Origin: Sophora flavescens | Lineage: Eukaryota; Streptophyta; Magnoliopsida; Fabales; Fabaceae | Assembly: GCA_030762895.1 (NCBI GenBank) | Contig: CM061064.1 | Location: 236,622,586-236,686,585 of the forward strand | Direction of reading: 5' to 3' | Length of the DNA stretch: 64,000 nucleotides | Shown here: positions 1 through 9,690 of the stretch, in pieces | Layout of the letters: each line of letters begins with the position of its first letter | Numbering within the stretch: the stretch's first letter is position 1 | The notes under the pieces: generated by a model | What the model saw: the letters and a program-made list of their open reading frames with translations, nothing else | Databases searched by the model: none | What the model was told of the DNA's origin: nothing | Made by a program: the position numbers and the translations under genes

Positions 1-215
1 ATTAGTTTTTTAATTAGCATTTAAAAAATTTGTCGTTACAAGCACTTATATAGTAATGTAGCCAAACGCCTTAATTTTCTATAAGTGCTTTTCGAAGTAT
101 ACATCCAAATGCACATAACTTATTGAATTTAAGCGCTTATGGCATAATCTCTCGTGCGATAAGCTCTTATGAGATAAGCACTTAATTAAGTTGTTTACCC
201 AAATGCGACCTTATT
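1..215. mobile_element. MITE-like remnant, cut by the window edge
   Basis: The stretch is AT-rich and repeats the 10-mers AAGCACTTAT/ATAAGTGCTT and close variants on both strands (about 40-50, 90, 132, 174), as in foldback MITEs. It ends in a TTTACCCAAATGCGACC-like edge of the kind seen at MITE termini, with a related CCAAACGCC inside. The left end is outside the window or lost, so no target duplication can be tested. No coding potential is seen. The assignment to a superfamily is open. Confidence 0.35.
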
Positions 216-533
216 AGCAACCATTAATTAATCGACAAAAACATTAGTAAAGCCTGTTTTCGAGCTCGTGTGAAGGGACAACCAGGACCGCGTTAGCTAG
301 CAAGCTATATCCATTGGAGTTTCAGTTCAAAATGGTTTTTTATATTATTTGAATGTTTAGTACATGAAATGAAATCTAAACAACACTCCGTACATATTTT
401 GTATATTTAGTGAAAATAGTATCCGTTTTAAAATAGTACGAAAAAATAATCTAGATCACACCGTATTAAAGATTAAAAGTTACATAATGATCAAATAATC
501 ACTTAATAAGATTTAATAATCAACATTCATTAT

Positions 534-578
534 TCTCCTTCTTACATTGCTTATCAAAAAAAAAATCTCCTTCTTACA
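534..578 (+). mobile_element. Tiny 5'-truncated LINE insertion with 13-bp target duplication
   Basis: The 13-mer TCTCCTTCTTACA occurs at 534-546 and again at 566-578. Between the copies lie only 19 nt (547-565) made of a short TTGCTTATC piece and ten A residues. The same CTTATC plus A-run ends the longer LINE tail at 1430-1440. This is the structure expected from target-primed reverse transcription that stopped almost at once. Confidence 0.6.
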
Positions 579-676
579 ATAACAAGTATTCTCATCTAAG
601 TAGCTATATGTTAACATATATGTTGAGATATGCCTCAAAATCAACAATATGAAGTTGAAGTTGAAGTTGCAGAGGC

Positions 677-823
677 ATAATCGATTATGGTAATGGTGTA
701 AACGATCATATGTTGGGTAGAAACATAGTAATCGATTAGGATAATCGATTATGGCTAGTATCAGAAAAAGCGTTTGAGACAAAGATAGAATAATTGATTA
801 TGGTCAACTGGATAATCGATTAT
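677..823 (+). repeat. Array of ATAATCGATTAT palindromes upstream of a TATA box
   Basis: The perfect 12-bp palindrome ATAATCGATTAT, each time followed by GG, occurs at 677-688, 741-752 and 812-823. Decayed copies lie at about 728-740 and 790-803. All lie 115-260 bp upstream of the LTR TATA box at 939-946, in the position of a U3 enhancer. Confidence 0.6.
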
Positions 824-938
824 GGAGCGACTAAGTGGAATCAGTTGAGAAGTTGGTTAGTTAGTTGGTGTCATAACTAACTTGGATCAAGCTTCACAAG
901 GATTGATAGCTTCATATGGATCAAGACTCGCATAAGTT

Positions 939-946
939 TATAAATA
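939..946 (+). promoter_or_regulatory. TATA box of the copia-type LTR
   Basis: TATAAATA in a GTTTATAAATAGATC context. It is followed by an A/G-rich leader as expected for the start of the R region. Confidence 0.55.
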
Positions 947-1199
947 GATCATCATGTAATAGGATGAGAGGAACACAATTACAATCAAGCATAAGACACA
1001 ATGTAGTGTGTGAAAAGAAGAGAGGGATTGAGTGTGAGGCAATACTATCTTGAGAGAAAATCATAAAGTGATTGTGAGTTGGGGATCAAGGGTTGAGAGA
1101 ATATAGAGATAAGCTTGAGTCGGGGATCAAATGTTGTTGGATGACAACAACATTTTCTATGCTAACAGCTTCAAGAGGTGGGAGATCTTGCAATATTGT

Positions 1200-1440
1200 T
1201 TTTGTGATCTGTTAGTTAATTTTTCTAGGGGCAGTAAGGTTTTTATGGTCTGTTGATTGTAGGCAGATATTTTTTTGGTTTGTTGGTTATGCACTTCATA
1301 GGCTAGTGTAATACGCATACTAATATAGCTTCATCAAGTATTCTAATTACATTGGTCCTTGTTTTTGGCTCTTTGTAAATAGGTTGAGTATCCTTTGTAC
1401 TCTTTACTCAATATACTTCTTTACTTATCAAAAAAAAAAA
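1200..1440 (+). mobile_element. 3' end of an L1-type LINE with poly(A)
   Basis: The sequence runs through TTGTACTCTTTACTCAATATA and CTTTACTTATC into 11 A residues (1430-1440), the usual 3' end of plant L1 LINEs. It interrupts the copia LTR. The 5' edge is not sharp (somewhere at 1130-1200), and I did not find a convincing target duplication. Confidence 0.45.
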
Positions 1441-1671
1441 GGGCAAGAACACAATGAGTTTTCTATTGTAACCAAGATCCATACTCATTGTTCAAGATAG
1501 TAAAGGGGATAAGAAGATTTGTTGTGCTCTCTCTCCTGTGGACGTAGGCTATAATGACCGAACCACAAAATCACGGTGTTCATTTTCTTTTACCGTTTTA
1601 TCTTCTTCTTAGTTTTCGATTAGTTCTTGTTATGGGTGATTTGCTTTAATGTTTTTGTATAAGCTTTTTCA

Positions 1672-2077
1672 TGGTGTTTCGTGCCCCCAAAAACCCAATT
1701 ATATATTCTCATGAAAATAATCCAAGAGCTAGTCTTTTTTCGAAAAAGGGGAAAGAATTAAAATCACGATTTAAAAAATTTATAAATACAATAACACAGT
1801 AATTTTAAGCTATATTTCATTTTTAAAAATCTTTTTTATGATTATTTTCAAACACAAGTTCTATAAATGTCTAATTAATCCACAAATTGTGTTGGGAAAA
1901 ATAAAAGTAGAAAAATGTATTCTCTGTTTTATTATCTATAAGCTTTTCAAAAAATAAAAAATCTACAAAAGAAATGGTGTAAAAATAATACAATCGATTA
2001 TAATGATATAATAAAATTTATATAAACGTGACGTAGGATGTATATTTAGCCCTAAATAATTCTATTGATATAGGTAC
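1672..2077. other. AT-rich spacer, no gene seen
   Basis: No ORF, RNA gene or repeat edge is visible. The last five bases, GGTAC (2073-2077), serve as the left target duplication of the Tat element. Confidence 0.5.
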
Positions 2078-2846
2078 TGTTATGTGGTGAAGTAAAATTA
2101 GTCGTGACCTCGGCTAACTTCTAATAACGATGATTCCGTTATCAGTCGATGATGTTAAAAGGAGGATTCTGCCTTCTAACTTGTGGGATCCTAAACTACT
2201 CCAAAGAGTGTTTAGTGTGGAAGGTAGAAATAACTAAGCTAAATGCGCGAAAATAAATTGAAAGCAAGAAGAAATGAGCATAAAAATGTGTTTGATTGTA
2301 TTGATGTGTCTGATACAATATTTATAATTGGTATTTATAGGCTACAACTCGAACACTATGAAAAACTGTCCCTATTGGCCACCTTCTCTTACATTTTAGC
2401 ATTTGGCGCTTTAGTGGCCAACGTGAACCTCCTAGATTACAACGGCTAACCATGTCTAACTAGAATTCCTATATTTTAGGCATGTCTTCAAAGATCATCC
2501 GTCATTAACCTTCTGAGCTCGTTATCTTCACTCTTCAACGTCTCTTTGCTTCCTAAAATCAAGCTAAACAGCTTGTAAACCGTTTCCTCCTTATCTCGGA
2601 AGGTTGTTAGCACGTGCAACATCTATGATACTCATGCTCCTATTTGATTTCTTTGGCTATCACCTCCACTTTGAATATTCAACGTATCACTTGAGAGTAT
2701 TATTCTTCAGCTCGTATCATTGACCTAACCGTTTCCACTTAACAATCGTTCCTTATCAGCTACCAATATCATCTTCCGACTCGGCTACTCTCCAACGGCT
2801 AGTTTATTAATGGCTAAGTCAACTTACGTTACTTTAGGTGATAACA
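2078..2846 (-). repeat. 3' LTR of the Tat element
   Basis: 769 bp, TG..CA ends. It matches 16401-16912 over both outer portions. It holds about 250 bp (roughly 2200-2470) that the other LTR lacks. The inner flank TTTGCCCC (2847-2854) reads as a purine-rich tract on the element strand. Confidence 0.85.
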
Positions 2847-3017
2847 TTTGCCCCATTATATCTTCTATCTAATTGAAATGAAGATAGAACGATATAACCG
2901 ATTTTATCTTGAGCCCCGCATCATAACCGCTTATCTCAATTCACGTGTGTGTCCTCTTCATCGCCTCAATCCCTCTTAATTGCTAATGGCTAGTTTTGCA
3001 ATCATTCTTCCCTTTCT

Positions 3018-3023
3018 TATAAA
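3018..3023 (+). promoter_or_regulatory. TATA box of the antisense PMD gene
   Basis: TATAAA in the context CTTATAAATTTAG lies 110 bp upstream of the ATG at 3133. The stretch between is pyrimidine-rich, like a plant 5' UTR. It lies just inside the 3' LTR and faces against the retroelement genes, so the gene probably had its own promoter. Confidence 0.5.
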
Positions 3024-3132
3024 TTTAGCCGACTGCTTCCTTTCACCTTTTACTTTACTTTCTCTTAATCTTCCTCGAGTTCTTCTGCTTTCCAATCCTC
3101 TTGAACCCTTCTTGAATTTCCTTTGATCAAAC

Positions 3133-4731
3133 ATGTCTTCCGCATCCCATTTTCAAAATCCTGACAACGTCTCCTATGACCACAATGCCTCGGATGACTC
3201 AGCTTCCATTGGTCCCCATCAATCCTCATCTGATTCCGAACAAAATATGGAGACTCTTTACCGTATTGACCATTCCATGACTTTAAACCCTTCCACCGAC
3301 AACCAAGACGAAGGCAAGCTGTTTCTTGATAATGTTTTGTATCCTAGCTTGTTCTCATTGCCCATCGCTTCGGATTGGTTTACCCTTGATCAAAGAACCT
3401 CCAGCTTCAGAACTTGGCCCAACGGCACCACCGCTTACAGAAAATGGCTCCATCGTGTGGTATCGGCTAAGAGTAAAGATTGGAAAACTTAGGGAATCTT
3501 TAACCTAATCATGCTCTCCCGTCATGAAATCCCCATCAACGTGAACCTCCTTTTCAGCTTCAGTGGCTTCTAGAATACTTCCATCAACAGCTTCATTTTC
3601 CTTTTCGACATGATGAGCCCTAACTTGCTCGATGTCGCGGCTATTACCGGACTCCCTCTTCACGACAATGAAGTCCCTGCTTTCTCTGAAGTAGTCGAAC
3701 CACTAGACGGTATTAAATGCTCTAAGCCGCATTGCTATTACAACAATTTTATTACGGCTAACTCGCATTTGACTGGGGAGGTCACCGATCTCGAGCATCA
3801 TGCTTTTCTGTTGTACTGGATGTGCAGATATTTTATATGTACCAACTCGGTTCAGGTAGTAGCCGAAGTTCTCAATTATGTTCAGCTTATCACTTCTGGA
3901 CAAGCCTTGGCTCTCGGTCCTCTGTTCCTCTGTCTTCTTTATCAGAGCCTGTTTGTCTATGTGGAGCGATTGAGAAATCACGAGAAAACCGACAACGTCC
4001 CTGTTCCACTTTGGTTCTTGCACCTCTGGATCCTTCACTATTTTCCAGAGTTTGTGTCACAAGTCGAGAGCTCCATTCCACCTCCTCTTAATCTGCCAAT
4101 TCTGGGAGAACGCCTAGTTACTCTCACTTCTTTAGACTGCTCCATGGTAGGGGCCATGAATACTCTTTTGTCCCTCACTCGACTCTCTTCAGAATTTCAC
4201 CCTACCATCTCGACCGGAATTGGCCCATCCTGGATTTTTACCTCTTTTGAAGGTACGACCAACAAAAGTACCCGCCAAGCTATTGTGCTTGGTTGGGCCA
4301 GTGCGTTAACGGCTCGAAACCTCCTCACTGGGATCAAGCCCAAGTCGAGGAACAGTAAGTCTTCCTCTGAGTACTACAACCCTTAATGCCTCACACGACA
4401 ATTTGGGCTGCTACAACACATCCCCATGCCATTCTCTAAACCGGCGTCCCCCTCTTTAGACCAACCTATACCGAAGACGAAGTTGCAGAAGAATTCGCGG
4501 CAATTGTTGAGCAGCTATCTATTTTTCATTATAAAAGCTTCGAACGACAACCAGGAACAACCTCGGCTTTCCCCAACTGGTGGCCGTCCATAGTCGATAA
4601 GATTTTCGATGACTCAACTGCCGATTGGATTAACCGTTTGGTAGAGGGCAGGGTAGATGAACAATCTCTATCTCCTCTGAACATCCAACCCATATCATCG
4701 CGCCATCCTCCTTCATCTTCGTAAGCTAAAG
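3133..4731 (+). pseudogene. Plant mobile domain (PMD) gene, first exon, antisense within the Tat element
   Basis: This reads as an acidic/serine-rich N-terminus, then a plant mobile domain. Recognisable blocks are LSRHEIPINVNLLFSF, FIFLF..MSPNLLDVAAITGLPL, an LLYWMCRYFIC block, and a late ARQFGL-like and NWWPSI region. PMD proteins include MAIN and MAIL1 of Arabidopsis; a related PMD branch is carried by gypsy elements. The ATG at 3133 starts the frame and follows a TATA box. The frame is broken by TAG at 3490-3492 and 3571-3573, by TAA at 4384-4386, and by a 1-nt shift at about 4430-4480. Both TAGs stand where Trp would be expected. It runs opposite to the host element. Function in the element is unknown. 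Confidence 0.75.
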
Positions 4732-4811
4732 GTAAGCCAATGCTTCTTGGTTTTTTCTAATTAACCTCACACTTTGATAATTCCTAACCATCGACTATTT
4801 TTGTATTGCAG
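4732..4811 (+). other. Probable intron 1 of the antisense PMD gene
   Basis: The segment begins GTAAGCC and ends in a T-rich stretch and TTGCAG. A second possible donor (GTAAGCT) lies at 4721. The reading frames on the two sides do not join cleanly with either donor, so a nearby indel or a different splice pattern is likely. Coding character drops inside it. Confidence 0.5.
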
Positions 4812-5092
4812 ACAAAGGAATAATTGACTTGGATGACGAACTCGACAACATCCCTCTTTCTGCTGCTCGGAAAAGGACGCGATCCCAAGGAGTGGTCATC
4901 AGAGAACTTTCAGAGGCTGCTCCCAAGAAAGCAAAAAAAGGAGTTGAAGGTTCTGCTAAGGCATATCCTTCATTTGAGGTTTCATTAAGTTCTTCTTTCT
5001 CAAAACATTCTAACGACTGCTCCATCCTTCTCAGAAAAGCACCCGCAGTACACAGTCAACCGAGAAAAAGGACTCCAAGGTTTACGGTTGAG
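4812..5092 (+). pseudogene. PMD gene, second exon (basic linker)
   Basis: It encodes a hydrophilic stretch with acidic then basic runs (for example RKRTRSQGVV and APKKAKKG), like a nuclear-localisation-type linker. The frame is open through the exon and ends exactly on a codon boundary at the GT of the next intron. It has no domain of its own that I recognise. Confidence 0.6.
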
Positions 5093-5177
5093 GTAAATTC
5101 ATTTCCCCCACTTTCTTATTTTACTCTTATTCTTTCTGTAAACCTCCCTCGTCTAACGTGTGCTTTACTCTTACTAG
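5093..5177 (+). other. Probable intron 2 of the antisense PMD gene (phase 0)
   Basis: 85 bp, GTAAAT at the left, a pyrimidine-rich tract and TTACTAG at the right. Removing it joins the open frame at 4829-5092 to the open frame at 5178-5525 without a shift. That makes it the stronger of the two intron calls. Read through, the segment would force a frame change. Confidence 0.65.
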
Positions 5178-6022
5178 TCAACCATTCCAGAAATTGCTCC
5201 TCACTCACTGCCTCAGGAGTTAACGGCTGTCGCCCCAAATATTCCAGCAATATCAGTCGTTCCTCCAATTCCTCAAACAGCTGAGGACCAAGTCCAAGAA
5301 GCCCTTCATCCTTGTACTCCAGAGAACATTGTGGCATCCCCCGAATTCATGATCCTTGATGATATCCTCCTCCAGTATTTCGAGACTTCCATTACTCAAA
5401 CGGCAATTCCTCCTTCTTCCCCTGTGGACGAGCACTTGGCCTTAATTGAAGAACAACTGGGGAAAGAAGTACCTTCCGATGAAACGACTATCACCAAGCT
5501 ACGAATAGCACTGTCCAAGATAGCTTAAAGCACAAAATTCTCGAAAAATCAGAAGACCATTTTCAGTCGTATATCGGTAAAAATTGGAGATATTCACTAT
5601 GATTACTCGGCCCATGTTAAGCGGTACGAGAAAGCTTCCACCCGTCTCCATCAACTCTCTGGCCTTGAACCCCAAAAAATCCAGTTACTAACCACCTTCC
5701 AAGCCGTGCAAGCTGAAAGAGAGTCTGACATAACTGAGAATAAGGATTTGACTGATTGCCTTGCATTTTTAATGGCTGAACGAGAAAGGATAAACAGGTA
5801 GATAGCTGAAACTGAGCCTCGACTCAAGGTGATAGAAGAAAAAATTAAGTTGAGTGCTAAGACCAGAGTCCAATTATACCAACAGTCCACCATTCTCGAC
5901 AAGGAAATCAGTCCCCTTGCTCAACAAAAAGTTGCACTAGAGGGACACCTCGCTACAGCAGAGCATGGGCTCTCGCCTACCAGGGCTTCCCGGAGAGAAT
6001 TGTAAAACATGTTCATAGAAGG
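5178..6022 (+). pseudogene. PMD gene, third exon (coiled-coil tail), interrupted by a solo LTR
   Basis: One frame can be followed from 5178 to 6022, with stops at 5526-5528, near 5800 and near 6001. It encodes a Pro/Glu-rich part and then a long heptad-like charged stretch (VKRYEKASTRLHQL, AERERINR, RLKVIEEKIKL), probably a coiled coil. Coding resumes in the same frame at 7543 once the solo LTR and one target copy are removed. This shows that the insertion came after the gene was in the element. Confidence 0.6.
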
Positions 6023-7542
6023 TGATAGTGTGATTTCACATCATAATTCATGTACATTTTTGCATGCATTTTCATATAGTTTAGGCATATTTAAATTGAT
6101 TTCTATTAGTTTTCACCTTGGAACGGGTAAGGCGGTTTTGTGGTGTTGTTTTGCAAAAATTAAGGATTAAATGCCCAAGATGAGCCATGATGGATCCTGG
6201 ATTAAGTTGGAGCTTGAAAAGTGAAGATATTAGATGACTCCAATTTAATTTGGAATGGAAATAATTGATGACAATTGACAAAAGTCCAGCAGCAATGTAA
6301 AAGGCCTAATTGATGGATTGGATGATTTGGATATTAATGGCTTACCATAAAAATAGAAGATGAAGATATTGATTGGGCAGTTAATTTAGAAGATTTGAAG
6401 TCATTAAAGAATACCAATCACCATATGCAAGGAGATATATCTTGAACTCAATCCAAGCAATGTTTATGGCAAAGCAAATCACGGGTCCACATGATTGTTG
6501 ACAAACTAAATTGGAGAATAAATTACTCCCTGTGATAGTGCAGCAACGTAAATCAAAATAAATGGGCCTAATGCAAAGGAAAGAAGATTGGCTAATTGAA
6601 ACATATTTTTCTCTTGGGGCTGGCGCAATTAAATTTATATTTAGCCACAGCAGCGCCATTAAAAAGAGGAAGACTTGGATCATATAGAAATATAGGATTT
6701 TTAACCTAGGAGCACTTTTACCCTAGGGAGACTCTTGGGAAGCAAAAAGGGGCGTGATTTCTCTGAACCAAGGGGCTGCGGTGACGACTGTGGAGAGCTT
6801 CAATGGAGTTTCTTCTTCCCTTTGTTCTTATTGTTCCGGTTTTGGCTTTCTCTTTCTCTATGAGTAGCTAAATCCCTTTTTGTTGGGATTAGATGTAACT
6901 TAACTGAATATCATGTATTTGCCTTGATTGTATTAATCTATGTTTATGCCTTCGTATTAGTGTTTAATTCCGTCACTTAATGCTTTTTGTGGCTTAGCTA
7001 CCCATGAACTGATTTTGAGAATTGATTTGCAATGGGGACGTTCTTATTGATTCTGGATATGGAATTATTCACCTAGTAAACCTCGCATCTAGGAATGGGG
7101 TTTGGTTTATTAGTAATCGCGTAATCCTTAATCTTAATGAAAATTCATTAATCTAGGCCACCTAAGAAATTAGGGTCTATTAGTGGGTTTAGGCTCTTGT
7201 CATCTGAGGAATCAGGGCTTGAGTAATTTCATGGGTTGATTTTAATATTTGAAGTATAAACTGGATTGGTGGTCTTGGTATTGCATGAGGCTAACGTTTA
7301 GTGAAATTTAATCCCAACACCCCTATTTGCATTCCAAGTGTTTGATAAAAATTCCCAAAAAAATACAAAAAGATTTTATTCCTTTTGTTTGTTTATTTTG
7401 AATTCTCTTGATACCATATTTTAGTCTAGAAAGTTGTTGAAGTTGTGAATTGGTAGTTGGCAGCCAATCCTCGTGGGAACGATATCGGTCTCACCACCGT
7501 ATTACTTGTACGACTGGGTATACTTGCCCAGATCCGTCAACA
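6023..7542 (+). mobile_element. Solo LTR of an Athila-type element
   Basis: 1520 bp from TGATAGTGTG to CGTCAACA. It is flanked by perfect 5-bp duplications GAAGG at 6018-6022 and 7543-7547. Its ends and a block at about 7020-7320 match the LTRs of elements D and E in reverse orientation. No internal region remains, so LTR-LTR recombination removed it. Unlike D and E, it has no TCACGGCCGTGA array. Confidence 0.9.
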
Positions 7543-7881
7543 GAAGGCAAAGCAACACCAACTCCTTCAATCGCGGAATTGACTTTTCTTGCCCCCATGC
7601 CCAGCATATCGACTTCAGAGCTTGCTGCTAGTATGCCCATACCAGCTGAAACTATCATAACTGCGGTCGTGAGTGATATCGCGACTAGTGAAGCACCTAA
7701 TGCGACTGAAGAAACTCTCGCGGTTGAAGGTAATGAAGAGGCAAAAACAACCGACGAGGGGTACATTTTCGCCGAGGATGTGGCACTGACCGTCTTGGAT
7801 GAAGCTCTTCCTGCTATGCAGACCGGAGATGAAAATGATTCTGCAACCCCTCCAAACTCAATGGCCAATCCAGTCAACTAA
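7543..7881 (+). pseudogene. PMD gene, C-terminal coding part
   Basis: It continues the frame of the third exon to a TAA at 7879-7881. It encodes an Ala/Thr/Glu-rich tail without a known domain. Only the last part is host to the PMD gene; the sequence just left of it belongs to the solo LTR. The segment 7882-8114 then looks like a 3' UTR (T-rich, no ORF) and meets the integrase gene tail to tail. Confidence 0.55.
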
Positions 7882-8114
7882 GATAGTATTTCAACAGCCG
7901 ATGTTATTTCCTTTTTGTACTTTTCTTTTTAATGGCGTTAGGAAGCTATTTGGCCAGCTTGTGGTCATCACTTTGAACTTACTCCTTCCCAAATGGAAGG
8001 ATAATATGATTTTAAGTACTTGCCATTTATGCTCCTATTCAATTCTTCCCCTTGTATGTTAACTAACCGATAAACACCTCCAAAAATAACTTGACTAATA
8101 ATAAACAACCCTTC
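7882..8114. other. Spacer between the PMD gene and Tat integrase; probable PMD 3' UTR
   Basis: T-rich, no credible ORF. Two genes on opposite strands converge here. Confidence 0.4.
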
Positions 8115-9060
8115 CTAATTTGGTGACCATTTCCCATACTTAGGATCCATACTCCCAATTGGTAAAATAGTCTTCCAAACTAATTCACCCTCGGCAAACT
8201 GCTTGTTTTTAACATGTTTGTTATAAGCTTTAGCAACCTTCTGCTTATTTTGCTGAATGTTATCGAGAGCCATGAGCCTATCCTCATCGACTGAATCTAA
8301 CTCCATCAACATGGCTTGTTGATAGTCATCTAAAATTAACCCATGTTGCCTGGCTACCCTTAAGGATTTTACATTAATCTCCAAAGACAGCACAATATCT
8401 TGACCAAAAGTAAGTTGATAAGGTGTCAAGCCTATAGCCATGGACTTGGAATTCTTGTAAGCCCATAACACTTCGGATAATGCTTCATGCCACTTCCGGG
8501 GTTTATCCTCTAATGTCTTCTTGATCATGGCAATCAATACTTTATTGGTAGCCTAGGCCTACCCATTGACTTGGGCATAATATGGGGAAGAATGGAGTAA
8601 CATGATCCCATATTCCTGAGCAAAGGCCACCATCTTTTCACCAGTGAACATAGTTCCTTGATCAGTGATGATTGTCTCGGGTATACCATATTGATGGATG
8701 ATATGCTGCTTGATGAAGTTAATGACATCTTGTTGAGTGACATTGACCATCAACTGCGCCTCCACCCATTTCGTAAAGTAGTATGTTGCCACAACGATAA
8801 AGGTATGCCGTTTAGTCGATAGGGGATATATTTTTCCAATCAGGTCCATTGCCCATCCTCGGAAAGGCCATGGTTTGACTATGGTATGAAGTTCCTTGGC
8901 TGGTACTCTTTGAATGGAACCATGTTTTTGACATGCTTCACACCCTTTGGCATACTTATAACAATCAACTGTCATGGTGGGCCAATAGTACCCCATCCGA
9001 TGCAAAGTTTACTTCATAACCGGTCCTGCCCTGTGAGCACCACAAATTCCTCCATGAACT
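8115..9060 (-). pseudogene. Tat integrase
   Basis: Integrase joins element cDNA to the genome. The zinc-binding part is seen as an H..H stretch at about 9050-9010 and CEACQKH at about 8930. The catalytic core shows MDLIGK (first Asp) and ITDQGTMF (second Asp). The codon expected for the catalytic Glu is a stop, with a second stop two codons earlier (about 8554-8562). The C-terminal part reads WAYKNSKSMAIGLTPYQLTFG, then a charged tail. Stops and a frame break near 9006 also split it. It is the last domain of the Tat pol and lies next to the convergent PMD gene. Confidence 0.85.
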
Positions 9061-9319
9061 TCCCCCATCACTCTTAGGACCTCTTCTTTTCCCACACACT
9101 TAATATATGCTCCATTGATTCCCTTTCTTACCAGTTCTCCATCCAGCAACGAATATTTCAATGCCCTCTGTCTCACTTTGTAGTCTGCCTTAGCCGAGGG
9201 ACTTTTTAAATAATTTGTAATTTCAACTCTCCAATCCTCGACTGGCTGACTATCTAGAGACATTATTTCTTTTAGATTATTCGTCTGGTCATCCAAGATC
9301 TTTATCTCCTTATAGCCAG

Positions 9320-9690
9320 AGGCATGCTGGGTCAGGTGATTAGCCTCATCATTTTCTTCCCTCGGAACATGCATTACTAAAACATCGACAAACTATCTTA
9401 ATAACAAGCTAGCCGTTTCGTAATATTCCAACATTTTAGGGTTGTTACACTTATATTCCCCGGTTAATTGCATAGTGACCAACTGGAAATTGCCCATTAT
9501 CTGAACATACTGAGCCTTTATAGATGTCAGGATTCTCAGTCACATAATCAAGGCCTCATATTCGGCTTGGTTATTGGAACAACTTGATTGCACATGACAC
9601 ATAAATTTCCAGTTTTATCCAGTTAGACCTACAATGGTAACTCCAGCCCCCACACCTTTTTTGGTCTTCGATTTATCAAACATTAAAACC
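9320..9690 (-). pseudogene. Tat second (archaeal-type) RNase H
   Basis: The start of the domain is seen as WVLMFDKSKTKKGVGAGVTI (about 9690-9625) and its end as HVPREENDEANHLTQHASG (about 9370-9315). A second RNase H between RNase H and integrase is the hallmark of the Tat lineage. The first Asp (FDKS) is kept. The middle is broken by stops, so the domain cannot be active. It is continuous with the flanking pol domains on the same strand. Confidence 0.7.

Larger units (their letters stand above)
621..1671 (+). mobile_element. Ty1/copia-type LTR (solo or truncated)
   Basis: The segment starts TGTTGAGATATGCC and can be followed to ..TTTTTCA at 1671. A TATA box (TATAAATA, 939-946) is followed by a leader rich in GAGAGA/GTGTG. 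Near the end, the GTGGACGTAGG..CCGAACCAC..AAATC string (about 1538-1572) is typical of Tork/Tar-type copia U5 regions. The bases after 1671 (TGGTGTTTCGTGCC) could be a degenerate primer-binding site. No copia gag or pol follows, so this is a solo LTR or an eroded end. A LINE tail is inserted in it. The exact right edge is uncertain and no clear target duplication was found. Confidence 0.5.

Noticed and set aside
3703..4038. Minus-strand frame inside the PMD gene
   Set aside because: Shadow of the PMD exon. The plus strand carries the recognisable conserved blocks.
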